Origin: a bacterium
GTDB taxonomy: Bacteria > Patescibacteria > Microgenomatia > Levybacterales > UBA12049
Length of the DNA stretch: 64,000 nucleotides
Assembly: GCA_021777565.1 (NCBI GenBank)
Contig: JAJYDJ010000003.1
Span: forward strand, 1 to 64,000
Direction of reading: 5' to 3'
The position numbers and the translations under genes are program-made. Of this stretch, positions 9,665 through 19,222 are shown piece after piece (within the stretch, counting starts at the first letter, position 1; every line of letters starts with the position of its first letter). The notes beneath the pieces are model-generated. The model was not told the origin of the DNA. It was given only the letters and a program-made list of their open reading frames with translations, and ran no database searches.

Positions 9665-11571
9665 GGTGTAAGGATGAGGAGTTCATATCCCGATTGATGA
9701 CTTATTGTCATATATGACAACCCTTGCAAGCAATTCTTCATCTGATCTGATATCAGTATATACCTGATATGGTTTATCCCCAGAAGGGTAAGGAGTGACC
9801 GTTGTGTCATGTCTTTCTGGTGACAGGATAGAAGATTATTGGCAATGTCTGATACCTGTGTTTGCCTGAGTGCAAGGACACTAGTTGTATTGGCAAATTC
9901 CATTACTTCTTTTTCAAAATATATTTTATGGCCACTCAGCGCAGTCAATATGGGGACTACTTCCCCTTCAGGTTTTACAAGCACCAATGTCGTTTCATAT
10001 TGTGGAACTTTTTGAAGAAGAGAAACAATAGTGAGTGTGTCTTGATGAATTATCAAGGAAGGAGTTATATACCCTCTGAGCGATTGAGTTAGTTCCGGAA
10101 TTGAGAAGAGAACCAGTAAGACACCTATCCCAACAAGGACGGTCTTGGTCTTCACAAAAAGACTATCCAATGTTTGCATTGTGGTAAGGATCAATAAAAT
10201 ATTTACAATCCAGAAAAATTGAATAATCACCAGAGGCGCGACAGACTGAATAAATAATGTTGGCATGAGAATTCCCGCAAGAATGAGAATAAAAAAGAAG
10301 GCCAGTTTGCTATCTTTCCAACTTTTCTTTTGCAACATACTTATTCCAGAAATAAGTCGTATACCAAAGGCAGATGAAAGGAATAATATTCCTGCAACAA
10401 AATAAAAATATCCCAAGTGAATAAAATTATGTTTTGATTCAAACAATGCAAGGTTTACATTCCAGTGAAGATGTTGAAAAATGGCCGCGTTCTCAATATA
10501 AAAACGATAGATCAGAAAAGGGGCGAAAACTAATTTCCCCGCTCCATAATTGAGCGGCGCATAAATACATGCAGCAAGTAGTGCACTCACAACTAGAATT
10601 TGGCAACCCCATAGCTCTTTTTTTTTCAAAAAAAGATAAGAAGCATACCATGTAAGTCCAATAAAGTAGAGGAAACCGGTATAAATTTTTATTGTTGGGA
10701 TCAATGCGCCTAAAACAACTAGGACAAGAAAAAGTACTTTGGATCTTTTTTCAGTAAAAAGAAGTTGTATCGTTATTAATAGGATCCCAACCGAGAATGC
10801 AACAGATCCATCGACTAACTGCTCTGGGGATTGCATTATGCCACTTGAATTAAACGGCAAATGAAAAAGATGCAAAAAAATAAAATTTACATACCAATCA
10901 AGTCCCCTGAGTGTATAAAGCAAGAGGATTGTCACTATGCTCGCCTTACGCGAAAAGCCTAAGGACCGTGTCATCATCCACCCAGCCAGGCCAAAAAAGA
11001 GTGCAGTAAAAAATGCCGAGAATCTAAAAAAGACATCAAGTAATGGAAGACGAAAAATGCCTACAAAGGATGCTACAAATAAATCGTACAGGAAATTATA
11101 TCCTTTGAGTGCAACGCCAGAAATCGCAAGGTGATATGGAGGGAATCCTGAGAGAAGACTTTGAATAAGGCTTACATGATAGATGCTGTCTGTCGAATTT
11201 ACACCATAAAAATAGAGTGAATTGTGATACAACATGCCAGAATTCCATGTGTAAAAGACCATCAGACATGATCCAAGCAGGATGAGTAAAAATTCTATAG
11301 TAAAAAAAGAGCGCACAGTAATAGTGTGTTGTTTAACGAGTTTCAGAATTCCTAAAAAGCTTAGTGGAACAAGAAGTAGTATGCCTGAAAAGAAATGAAT
11401 CCAAAATAAGATCACACATAGAGAAAGGTAAACACCGATACCAATTCCCAGAGAAAGAACAAATTCCTCACTACCACTCCCCTTTCGACCAGTGAGGGAG
11501 TAGAGATAGTACCCGGGGAGGAATATAAAAACAAAGACTATTAAAAAAAATAATATTGCTGATACAATCAT
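9661..11571 (-). CDS. Large multi-spanning membrane protein, probable GT-C fold
   Basis: 636 residues with roughly a dozen hydrophobic helices and a short soluble C-terminus of about 110 residues. I do not recognise a named family. An early loop with YFYGVNSTDSIYHVSLIQSL resembles the acidic/aromatic first loop of GT-C enzymes, and the gene is sandwiched between two GT2 genes with 4-base overlaps on both sides. A surface glycan role is inferred from fold and context only; a transporter or polymerase is possible. Confidence 0.6.
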   Translation of the reverse strand: MIVSAILFFLIVFVFIFLPGYYLYSLTGRKGSGSEEFVLSLGIGIGVYLSLCVILFWIHFFSGILLLVPLSFLGILKLVKQHTITVRSFFTIEFLLILLGSCLMVFYTWNSGMLYHNSLYFYGVNSTDSIYHVSLIQSLLSGFPPYHLAISGVALKGYNFLYDLFVASFVGIFRLPLLDVFFRFSAFFTALFFGLAGWMMTRSLGFSRKASIVTILLLYTLRGLDWYVNFIFLHLFHLPFNSSGIMQSPEQLVDGSVAFSVGILLITIQLLFTEKRSKVLFLVLVVLGALIPTIKIYTGFLYFIGLTWYASYLFLKKKELWGCQILVVSALLAACIYAPLNYGAGKLVFAPFLIYRFYIENAAIFQHLHWNVNLALFESKHNFIHLGYFYFVAGILFLSSAFGIRLISGISMLQKKSWKDSKLAFFFILILAGILMPTLFIQSVAPLVIIQFFWIVNILLILTTMQTLDSLFVKTKTVLVGIGVLLVLFSIPELTQSLRGYITPSLIIHQDTLTIVSLLQKVPQYETTLVLVKPEGEVVPILTALSGHKIYFEKEVMEFANTTSVLALRQTQVSDIANNLLSCHQKDMTQRSLLTLLGINHIRYILISDQMKNCLQGLSYMTISHQSGYELLILTP

Positions 11572-12515
11572 AGTTCGTGTGCAAAGACCGAAAGAATTTT
11601 TTTATCAGACACACGATAATATTTCATTTGATTACTCCGCTCATGCAATACCCTTGGCAGACTAAGAATGGCTAGAAGAAATCCACGAATAAATAACCAG
11701 TTTTTGCCCTTAATTGCAGTGAGTATATGATACGGGAGCCAAAGAACATGTTGAAGTAACAAGTCGGTATCAGTAACATTAAGCCAAACCATAAAGAATT
11801 GATTACGGTATGAAGTTTGCTTTACAAAATCAGATTTTGCTGTTTTTTTGATAGTCCCAATCGTATGAGTATGAGTAACTACTGCTTTTGGCTCGAGTTC
11901 AATAAGATATCCCCTTTTTTGCGCTCGATATGAGAGATCTACGTCTTCCCAATAAAACGGATTATATAGTTCTTGTAATCCACCAATTGTGTCCCATATG
12001 GATTTTCTAAATGCACTGCTCCCACAGTCTGCCCAGAATGTATGCGTATTAATCATCTCGCCGTGTTTATGAAAAATAAATCCTCTTTTCCAGTATCCAA
12101 TAGCTCTCCCGCGTAGTGTTGTATCAGTGTCCTCATCACTATGATTTACGCATCCAACCGCAAATATTTTTTCATTATCGAAATGAGGAATAAGTTGACT
12201 AATAAAATTTTTTTCAGGGGCAACGTCTGTACCCAACAGTATGATAATATCCCCTGTCGCCGCTCGTACTGTGCGATTTACATTACGGGCAAATCCTCGA
12301 AAAGAAGTATCATGGGTCAAGATAGTAAATGGGACTGGTGATTTCTTTTTCAATTCTTGAAGTACAGATAGAGAATTATCCGTCGAATTATCATTCGATA
12401 CAACAATTTCTGTCTTATCCTTCCCATAAGCGACTGCCGCAGAAAAAACAGCTGGCATAGTTTTGGGTAATATCAACTCATTCTGATAGACTGGAATGCA
12501 AATACTTACTTTCAT
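11568..12515 (-). CDS. GT2 family glycosyltransferase (rhamnosyltransferase-like)
   Basis: 315 residues. It has MKVSICIPVYQNELIL, then EIVVSNDNSTDNS, a GTDVAP loop in place of DxD, and the GT2 catalytic ED signature in FYWEDVDLSYRAQKRGY, which contacts the acceptor. C-terminal residues 240-315 are amphipathic and likely membrane-associated. The lack of a textbook DxD (GTD instead) is common in some GT2 branches. It has 4-base overlaps with both neighbours. Confidence 0.8.
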   Translation of the reverse strand: MKVSICIPVYQNELILPKTMPAVFSAAVAYGKDKTEIVVSNDNSTDNSLSVLQELKKKSPVPFTILTHDTSFRGFARNVNRTVRAATGDIIILLGTDVAPEKNFISQLIPHFDNEKIFAVGCVNHSDEDTDTTLRGRAIGYWKRGFIFHKHGEMINTHTFWADCGSSAFRKSIWDTIGGLQELYNPFYWEDVDLSYRAQKRGYLIELEPKAVVTHTHTIGTIKKTAKSDFVKQTSYRNQFFMVWLNVTDTDLLLQHVLWLPYHILTAIKGKNWLFIRGFLLAILSLPRVLHERSNQMKYYRVSDKKILSVFAHEL

Positions 12516-14773
12516 AGACGATCCTTAAATACGACAGTGTGATCTCCTTTTGGTACCTCGACGCCACGAAGCGTTACGTCTACAGCATAGATCATTTCCT
12601 CTTTCCCATCAACGTATGCATGCCACGAGGGGTAATATTGATCAGTTAATACCAGAAAACCATTAGTCTCTGTATGTGTTCTTACTACGATTTGCTCAGA
12701 TGAATATTGTTGTATCATTGCGCTTCCACTCGCGTATGATGCTACTACATGATGTTCAACCACTGCTGTGGAAAGTAACTTATCTTGCAGTGCATACGTT
12801 TCCTCTACGTCTTGCTGCACAGATGTTGCGGGGGTTACATCCTTCACCAAGAATGCCCTTGGATAGACTTTGGTATTTTCATATATTTTCGTGGCTCCTT
12901 CTGATGCAACCAGCCGGAACTTATCATTAATAATCGGATCAAGAGAAAGAATATACTTAACGCCAAGAAGATCGATAAAAGGGCTGGTGTAATTTTTAGG
13001 AGTAATAATACGATTAAATCCAAATGGGGTCTGTATGTCAGGCTTTCTTCTCTCCATCATTGCAACAAATTGACCAAATCTGAGTGCGTATAATGGGTCA
13101 TATAATGTAAGAAATTGAACGTGATACATGTCATTTGCATTTGGTGGCAAAATACGATCATCAACTGCCAGCACTCTATACATCCCAACATTTTGCTGCA
13201 AATATGTAATCACTGGAGATGATGGATATACAAATCGCTGGTCAGTAAATGGAATGAACTTCCATGAGAAACGTAATAAATCAAAACTTGTGATTCCAAT
13301 AATCAAGATACCTAGAGCAAAAACAAAGAATTTCTTTTTTGATATTTCAGTAACAAGCATCGTAACAAGAGCGATGAAACCGAGTATTGTCGGCAATATA
13401 AGGTTACGTTTTGCAATACTTATGTCCTCCATGCCGATATGGAACTTTGTGAGAGAGAAAACGCTAGCCCAAGCAACTACTATGAGTAAAACAAAAAGAG
13501 ATCCTATCGTTATTTTCTCTTTTTTCGATGCGACAAAAAGACTATCCAACCCTATTCCAGCAAGTACCGCAAGACTCATATCAATAAGCGACAACAGGCG
13601 AGTTGGTTGTGAGGATGAGAGCAGTGGGAGATGCATTGTGAATGGAATTTTTGCCAGGGGAGTTGGCAGAGCAAAGAGAAATGCAATGAATATGATAAGC
13701 GCAAAGAACCATACGCGCCAATCTCTGCGAGGCAAGAGAACAATCAAAGAGGAAACTACAAGCAGAAGAGGAACTATCCCAATATATCCAATAAACTCTC
13801 CATAGTTCCATACGCCCCAATAATTCCCAGTTGCGGGATTACCAAAATAGTCAGGAGCAATAAATTGTACCAAGTGCTGCCATGGGATAAACCAACCTTC
13901 TTGGCCTGTAAAAGCTTGGTCGACACCTCTTCCGGAAACTTGAATAAATTGGAGTGTTGGGATCAACTGAGTAAGTCCAACCAGCAACATACCGACACCA
14001 GCAATCAAAAATGGCATGTATGTTCGAATATATGCTGAAAAAGTAACTTTCTTCTTCTCCTCGAAAATTTTCATAAAAATACGCAGGAAAAGATAACTAT
14101 TCGTTACCAAAAGCATGTAGAACCACACTTGTAAGTGACCTGCAAAAAGTGCAGACAACTCAGCAAAAAGGAACAATATTCCGAACTGGATACTCCATTT
14201 CTCTAACAATTTTTCTTTTGCATACAAAATAAGTGGCAGCCACACAAGTGTATGACTGATATTCCCCCAGCTCATCCATGAGACAGAAAAACCACAGAAT
14301 GCAAAGACAACTCCTCCAAGGATGCTCCCCAACTCACTCACTTTGATGCTTCTCAGGAAAAGATACATGAAAAGTATGCCAAGAAGTGGTTGTAACAACA
14401 TATAGACATCCCACGCATTGATAAAAGGCAAAAACAAAAAGACAATATTAATAGGATAAAAAACTCCTGATTGAAAATTGGCAAGCAGCGGTGTCCCCAG
14501 ACCATTATATGGATTCCATAATGGCAGTTGTCCATGAGTTATGCCTTGCATAACCAAGGATTTCCATGGATATTGTTGCCGGATTGGATCAGTAATGAGC
14601 GGGTTTTTATACGGGAATCCTCTTGGGAATTCGCTTGAAAACGTATCAATGTAGGGATGATACAGCCCAACAAGCGTGTCAGCAGGAATGATGTGTTGAT
14701 GATGCAAGAGAATACTCTTGGCAAAAATGCCTGTCATCAGAAGCGCGATACCAAGTGGTAATAAATATTTCAT
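12512..14773 (-). CDS. YfhO family membrane protein, short C-terminus
   Basis: 753 residues. Early features PWKSLVMQGITHGQLPLWNPYNGLGTPLLANFQSG and, later, APDYFGNPATGNYWG are characteristic of YfhO-type bacterial membrane proteins, which are linked to lipoteichoic-acid and glycan glycosylation in Gram-positives. The C-terminal module YYPSWHAYVDGKEEM is present, but the protein stops at TVVFKDRL. It therefore lacks the last membrane helix found in its paralogues at 16149 and 25512. ATG 14773 overlaps the upstream stop (ATGA); the longer frame reading into that gene is unlikely. Confidence 0.85.
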   Translation of the reverse strand: MKYLLPLGIALLMTGIFAKSILLHHQHIIPADTLVGLYHPYIDTFSSEFPRGFPYKNPLITDPIRQQYPWKSLVMQGITHGQLPLWNPYNGLGTPLLANFQSGVFYPINIVFLFLPFINAWDVYMLLQPLLGILFMYLFLRSIKVSELGSILGGVVFAFCGFSVSWMSWGNISHTLVWLPLILYAKEKLLEKWSIQFGILFLFAELSALFAGHLQVWFYMLLVTNSYLFLRIFMKIFEEKKKVTFSAYIRTYMPFLIAGVGMLLVGLTQLIPTLQFIQVSGRGVDQAFTGQEGWFIPWQHLVQFIAPDYFGNPATGNYWGVWNYGEFIGYIGIVPLLLVVSSLIVLLPRRDWRVWFFALIIFIAFLFALPTPLAKIPFTMHLPLLSSSQPTRLLSLIDMSLAVLAGIGLDSLFVASKKEKITIGSLFVLLIVVAWASVFSLTKFHIGMEDISIAKRNLILPTILGFIALVTMLVTEISKKKFFVFALGILIIGITSFDLLRFSWKFIPFTDQRFVYPSSPVITYLQQNVGMYRVLAVDDRILPPNANDMYHVQFLTLYDPLYALRFGQFVAMMERRKPDIQTPFGFNRIITPKNYTSPFIDLLGVKYILSLDPIINDKFRLVASEGATKIYENTKVYPRAFLVKDVTPATSVQQDVEETYALQDKLLSTAVVEHHVVASYASGSAMIQQYSSEQIVVRTHTETNGFLVLTDQYYPSWHAYVDGKEEMIYAVDVTLRGVEVPKGDHTVVFKDRL

Positions 14774-15840
14774 GCGAAAAGTTCTTTCACTTTCACTTCC
14801 CAATGTGCTCTACCAAAATCTAGTGCTCGCTCTTTTGCTGCTTTAGACATGCTCTCTCGCAACTCATCATCTTCTATGACTCGTCTGGTCTTTGTAGAGA
14901 GTTCTTCTTCGCTCTGCCACAGCAAACCGTTCTTCCCCTCAGTTACTATCTCCATTTGTCCCCCACCTGCAAAAACAACCGGGACAACACCGGCACTCAT
15001 GGCCTCAACCGTCGTAATCCCAAAGTGCTCTACAAGTTCTGGGTGTTTGGTAATATCCTCACCAAAACCACTTGCATGCCAATAAATTTTTGCTTTGCTA
15101 TATAAATCCCAAAGCACGTCACGATCAGGATTAGCGATAAGCTCGATCGGATACTCACCAATAGTACTACGTAACTGTTCAAAAAGAGCCACATCTTGGT
15201 CACGGACACTGCATGCAAGAGTAAATTTCCACTTGGCGAGACCTTGGTCACACATTTTCTGGAATTGTGTGATCATAAATGCCTGTTTCTTGAAATCTCC
15301 TCCTGAAGCGAGAGGACGGAATGCACCGACATGAAGGATCATATCTTGTTTTTTCGCTTCTTTGAGCAGTGGTGTTACGAGCGGATAGAGTACTTCAGAG
15401 ACCTTCCCAAACGATTGATCTGCATACTGTTTAGTAAAAAGAGAATTACAAAATATCTTCTTTATCCTCTGCATTTTGATTTTATCAAGAAGACTAAGTT
15501 TGATATGGGGCATCGGCTCCTGAATGTGCAGGTATACCCTTGCTGAAGCCAGAAGTGGGATACTGCCATCAGAGACAATAATCATTGCCTCATATTCTTT
15601 ACTTCTCTTCCAACGAGCAAGTAGTGAAGTATGTGAATTAAGGAAAGTAGGCACAACATGAAGAGAAGAGACATCATACCCGAACCTCTTGGTAACTTGT
15701 TCCATATCTTCTGGTGTGTGCACTAATATATCCACTGAGTGTTCTCGTGCCAAAAAGAGTGCAATATCCATGATATATTTCTCGCCACCACCTGCGCTAT
15801 TTTTTACATCAAGATATGGATTCCAAATTCCAATTTTCAT
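14770..15840 (-). CDS. GT4 family glycosyltransferase (ALG11-like)
   Basis: 356 residues, GT-B fold. The N-terminus has NSAGGGEKYIMDIALFLA (glycine-rich acceptor side). The middle has DMILHVGAFRPL. The donor-side EX7E-type motif lies in EHFGITTVEAMSAGVVPVVF, followed by GLLW. It is similar to mannosyltransferases that act on lipid-linked oligosaccharides on the cytoplasmic side. It is the first gene of the run reading left from 15840, with its own promoter six bases upstream of ATG. A nucleotide-sugar donor such as GDP-mannose is likely but unproven. Confidence 0.85.
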   Translation of the reverse strand: MKIGIWNPYLDVKNSAGGGEKYIMDIALFLAREHSVDILVHTPEDMEQVTKRFGYDVSSLHVVPTFLNSHTSLLARWKRSKEYEAMIIVSDGSIPLLASARVYLHIQEPMPHIKLSLLDKIKMQRIKKIFCNSLFTKQYADQSFGKVSEVLYPLVTPLLKEAKKQDMILHVGAFRPLASGGDFKKQAFMITQFQKMCDQGLAKWKFTLACSVRDQDVALFEQLRSTIGEYPIELIANPDRDVLWDLYSKAKIYWHASGFGEDITKHPELVEHFGITTVEAMSAGVVPVVFAGGGQMEIVTEGKNGLLWQSEEELSTKTRRVIEDDELRESMSKAAKERALDFGRAHWEVKVKELFA

Positions 15841-15846
15841 ATATCT

Positions 15847-15855
15847 ATTGTAGCA
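15847..15855 (-). promoter_or_regulatory. Extended -10 promoter, leaderless start for 15840 gene
   Basis: On the minus strand TGC-TACAAT (TG-n extended -10; hexamer 15847-15852) is followed by six bases and ATG 15840. The -35 is weak. The site lies back to back with, and overlaps, the plus-strand promoter at 15860-15888, so the two genes may compete for polymerase. Confidence 0.6.
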
Positions 15856-15859
15856 ACTT

Positions 15860-15888
15860 TTGACATTTGGAAAAAGCGAGAGTACTAT
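15860..15888 (+). promoter_or_regulatory. Consensus sigma70 promoter, leaderless start for 15895 gene
   Basis: TTGACA (15860-15865), a 17-base spacer, TACTAT (15883-15888), six bases, then ATG at 15895. It is the cleanest host promoter in the window. There is no room for a ribosome binding site, so translation must start at the 5' end of the message. Confidence 0.7.
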
Positions 15889-15894
15889 TAAGCT

Positions 15895-16143
15895 ATGTTT
15901 GGAGCAACACCAAATGATCTTCCTCTGCCACTTTTGATCGTACTTCTTGTATGGTCACTCGTTTGGCGTGGCATTGCACTTTGGCGGGCAGCTCGTCTCG
16001 GACAACAGAACTGGTTCATCGCAATTTTGGTACTTAACACCATTGGAATTCTTGAGATACTTTATCTTTTCTGGTTCGCAAAAGAACGTATTCGATTTGA
16101 TCTCTCCTCACTGAAACTTCCTCTAAAAAAGGGAAAGAAATAA
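15895..16143 (+). CDS. Small membrane protein, DUF5652-like
   Basis: 82 residues with two hydrophobic segments (about 10-32 and 40-60) joined by a WRAARLGQQNWF turn, and a basic tail ending KKGKK. The pattern LPLPLLIVLLVWSLVWRG ... ALWRAARLGQQNWFIAIL resembles DUF5652, which as I recall is mostly known from candidate-phyla bacteria. The function is unknown. It stands alone on the plus strand among glycan genes, is transcribed from a strong leaderless promoter, and ends five bases before the stop of the convergent YfhO gene. Confidence 0.75.
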   Translation: MFGATPNDLPLPLLIVLLVWSLVWRGIALWRAARLGQQNWFIAILVLNTIGILEILYLFWFAKERIRFDLSSLKLPLKKGKK

Positions 16144-16148
16144 TATCT

Positions 16149-18467
16149 TCAAGGAAGAAATTTTGTGGACAGCCTTTGTGAGATCTGAGTAAAGTAGATT
16201 GAGAGTAGTAAGAGCATTCCTGTACCCATAAGTATTAATCCTAGCTTCCATTGCCATGGGTTATAAACAAATTCAACGGTGTGGGTACCTGCAGGGACAA
16301 CGATCGCTCGGAATGTATAATCTGCCCTATATATTTTTGCTGCTCTGTCATCAACAAGCGCTTCCCAGCCAGGATCATAGATTTCTGACAAGAAAAGAAG
16401 TGACGGATGGTCAACTGATGTTTTGACAAGGATTTGTTCTGGCTTGTAGGAAGTTATTGTCGCACTTCCTGACCCAAGTTGATGTATGTTTGGGTCCTGT
16501 TCAAGAATTATTGTATGAGAACGATCAAAATTCGCTCCAAATAACGTTGGGAGGATGGTATCTGAGTTGCGATCAACGACATATGATTGTGGTATCCAGA
16601 CGTGTGGCAGACTGTCATGGTTGGTAAAGACCTGATATACACTATTCTCCCCTGTCTTCTCCAATCCTGGGTAGTTCCAGAAGTGGAATTCCCAATCAGC
16701 TTGTCCGTCAGAGATTTTATGAAAAATATATCTTGTATTTAGTAGATCAAGTGCTTGTTTAGTATACAAACCTGATCGAGGGACATTTACGATAGATCCA
16801 CCAGCACGCGTTGATGTTCCATTGTCAGTAAACGCAATAAATTGACCATATCGAGTAATATAGAAAGGATCATATCCATCCAGAAGTGGTAAATGGTAGA
16901 CATCCCCTACTTCAGCAGTGAAAAGTCCAAAAACACGTTCATACGTCGCATAGGGAGCAAAGTCATTTGTCACTGAAGACTGTGGATACATAAGGCTAAC
17001 TGGGGTAAACGCATTCCACTTACTACTAAAACGAAGCATGTCAAATGAAACTATCGCAATAAGAAGAACCAAGCAACCAATCATGACCAGCTTTTTCTTC
17101 AAAATAGTCATTGTTATTGTGATACCAAGCACGAGAAGCAAGAAAACCGTTGGCAAAATCATATTTTGCTTTGCAACCGCAAATGACGCGACGTGCCATA
17201 CTTTCATCCCGACTATGAGATTGGCCCATACCCCGATAGCAAACACGGTCGGCACACTTGCAAAAACAGCAAGCATTTTCTTGGAGATATTACCTTCTCG
17301 TAATTGATCAAGGCCGAATGCGGCCAGTACACTCAAAGAGAAACTCCACAGAATAAGAATTCTACTTGCTGCAGCATTTGCAAAAAATGGCACTTGCCAG
17401 GCTACTAATGATCGAATAAATACCGTGTCATATGCCAGAAGTAAAGCGAACAAACCACTCAGCCCAAAGAAGATGACTCTGCTATCCCGTTTGAAAAACG
17501 CAAAAAAACTCAAGAAGAAAGCGACGACGCCTGTATATCCATTCCATTCAGCATAGTGCCCAAACCATGTATTGCCTGTTACTGGATTTCCATAGAAATC
17601 AGGAGCAAACAGTGTCAGAACATACTGCCATGGGACAATCTCACCATTAGATACTGCCCCATACCGAGTCGATTGCATAAAATAACTGAGTGATGGAAGC
17701 AGCTGGGGCATGGTGAGCAGGAACCCACTCAGGGCTGCAAGGGAACCAAGCAGGCGTTTTTTCCCAGTGGTAAAACACAGTAGATAGCAAAAGACTAAGA
17801 CAGAGAAGTAGATGCTTGTTTGTACGTGTCCACTAAAAAATGACAATGGGAACGTAATTGCAAGAAGAATAAGGTATCGAAAACGTTCAGTTACTTGAAA
17901 CTTCTCAATAGCCAGGAGTGCCAGAGGAAGCCACAGTGCAGCATATGCTAGTGTGCCATATTCCATCCATACGGTGATAAACCCACAAAACATGAAGCTG
18001 ATACTCCCAAGAACTGATGCCCAGGTGCTTTTATTAAGCACCCGTAAAAAGACATACATACTTATCCCTGCGATAAGTGGTTGTAATAGGATAAGCAGTC
18101 CCCACGCGATGGGAAACGAGAAGATAAAAAACAGGACATTCAGCGGTGACAATACAGCTGATTGAAAATTGGCCAAATGCTCTGTACCCGAAAAGCTATA
18201 TGGGTTCCAAAGTGGAACGAATCCGTGTTTTAGTGAATCGATGGTATACATTTTCCATGGCACAATCTGATCAAGAATATCCGGCATAGCACCATTTTTC
18301 ACAATATGGGTAAACCCCTCTTCACTCGTCCATGGTGAAAAGTGATTTACCAGGTAGTCCCCAGGAAATGGTATTCTTGCTTTTAGAAAAAACGGAGATG
18401 AAAAAATAAACCACACAGCGACAATCACAAGCAGAGGGAGTGATTTACGCAAAAGAGATTGTTTCAT
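16149..18467 (-). CDS. YfhO family membrane protein
   Basis: 772 residues. It shows DQIVPWKMYTIDSLKHG and LWNPYSFSGTEHLANFQSA in the first external loop and APDFYGNPVTGNTWFG in a later loop, all hallmarks of YfhO proteins. The C-terminal beta module YDPGWEALVDDRAAKI is followed by a final helix. It likely moves a lipid-carried sugar onto a surface polymer, inferred from family and context. ATG 18467 was chosen because it overlaps the upstream stop by ATGA. Confidence 0.85.
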   Translation of the reverse strand: MKQSLLRKSLPLLVIVAVWFIFSSPFFLKARIPFPGDYLVNHFSPWTSEEGFTHIVKNGAMPDILDQIVPWKMYTIDSLKHGFVPLWNPYSFSGTEHLANFQSAVLSPLNVLFFIFSFPIAWGLLILLQPLIAGISMYVFLRVLNKSTWASVLGSISFMFCGFITVWMEYGTLAYAALWLPLALLAIEKFQVTERFRYLILLAITFPLSFFSGHVQTSIYFSVLVFCYLLCFTTGKKRLLGSLAALSGFLLTMPQLLPSLSYFMQSTRYGAVSNGEIVPWQYVLTLFAPDFYGNPVTGNTWFGHYAEWNGYTGVVAFFLSFFAFFKRDSRVIFFGLSGLFALLLAYDTVFIRSLVAWQVPFFANAAASRILILWSFSLSVLAAFGLDQLREGNISKKMLAVFASVPTVFAIGVWANLIVGMKVWHVASFAVAKQNMILPTVFLLLVLGITITMTILKKKLVMIGCLVLLIAIVSFDMLRFSSKWNAFTPVSLMYPQSSVTNDFAPYATYERVFGLFTAEVGDVYHLPLLDGYDPFYITRYGQFIAFTDNGTSTRAGGSIVNVPRSGLYTKQALDLLNTRYIFHKISDGQADWEFHFWNYPGLEKTGENSVYQVFTNHDSLPHVWIPQSYVVDRNSDTILPTLFGANFDRSHTIILEQDPNIHQLGSGSATITSYKPEQILVKTSVDHPSLLFLSEIYDPGWEALVDDRAAKIYRADYTFRAIVVPAGTHTVEFVYNPWQWKLGLILMGTGMLLLLSIYFTQISQRLSTKFLP

Positions 18468-19222
18468 GATAGCTTTCGAGTTTGTTGTTCCCATACTTTG
18501 GCATAGGTGATAAACATACTGTATCCCTGGTAGATACTTTCAACAAGCCCTGGAGTTCCGATCGTATACCCTTTTTGTTTGATAAAGCTATTCCAGAAAC
18601 CTGTAAGAAATACTCTAAAGAATCTCCACCAGACAATACGAGGATGATGCGCTTCAAGGCGAAACCTCGCCTCAAGAGTAGACCAATGGATTGTCTTATC
18701 GAGCATGTTTGCAAGATCTTCATGAGTAAAATGTAAGAAAAGTCCCGGAAGTCGTCCTTTTTTACCATCAAAATATGCAGTTTCATGTAAATCACCTTTC
18801 CATTCATGAAGAGTTTCTCTTCTAAAGAGACGAGCAAAAAATTCTCTCTGCGGCCAGGCAAACTTTCCTAAATAATAATTTTGTCTCTCAAGCTCATACG
18901 AGCCATACTCTTTATCGTCTTTTTCTATAGCATCAAGAATGTTTTTTTGCAGCTCTGGCGTAATTCGCTCATCCGCGTCCAGATACAGTACCCATTCTGA
19001 TTTTGCCTTTTTCAAAACAGTATTATGCAGTTGTGCATAACTTACATATGCTTTTTGAGGGTCTTCAAACACTTTGGCACCACACTGTTTTGCTACTTCA
19101 CCTGTTCTATCTGTGGACGCATTATTGAGTACGATCACTTCATCACAAAATGTTACTGAATCAATAGCATCAGCAATGACTTTCTCTTCGTTATGAGCAA
19201 CTATGAGTGCGGAAATTTTCAT
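18464..19222 (-). CDS. GT2 glycosyltransferase, WaaE-like
   Basis: 252 residues: MKISALIVAHNEEKVIADAI, EVIVLNNASTDRT, WVLYLDADERI (DxD) and a C-terminal amphipathic region FFRVFLTGFWNSFIKQKGY. This is the arrangement of lipopolysaccharide-core-type GT2 enzymes. The neighbour at 19219 is a paralogue (same DADE motif and the same C-terminal layout), so the two probably add consecutive residues of one glycan. It overlaps both neighbours by 4 bases. Confidence 0.85.
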   Translation of the reverse strand: MKISALIVAHNEEKVIADAIDSVTFCDEVIVLNNASTDRTGEVAKQCGAKVFEDPQKAYVSYAQLHNTVLKKAKSEWVLYLDADERITPELQKNILDAIEKDDKEYGSYELERQNYYLGKFAWPQREFFARLFRRETLHEWKGDLHETAYFDGKKGRLPGLFLHFTHEDLANMLDKTIHWSTLEARFRLEAHHPRIVWWRFFRVFLTGFWNSFIKQKGYTIGTPGLVESIYQGYSMFITYAKVWEQQTRKLS

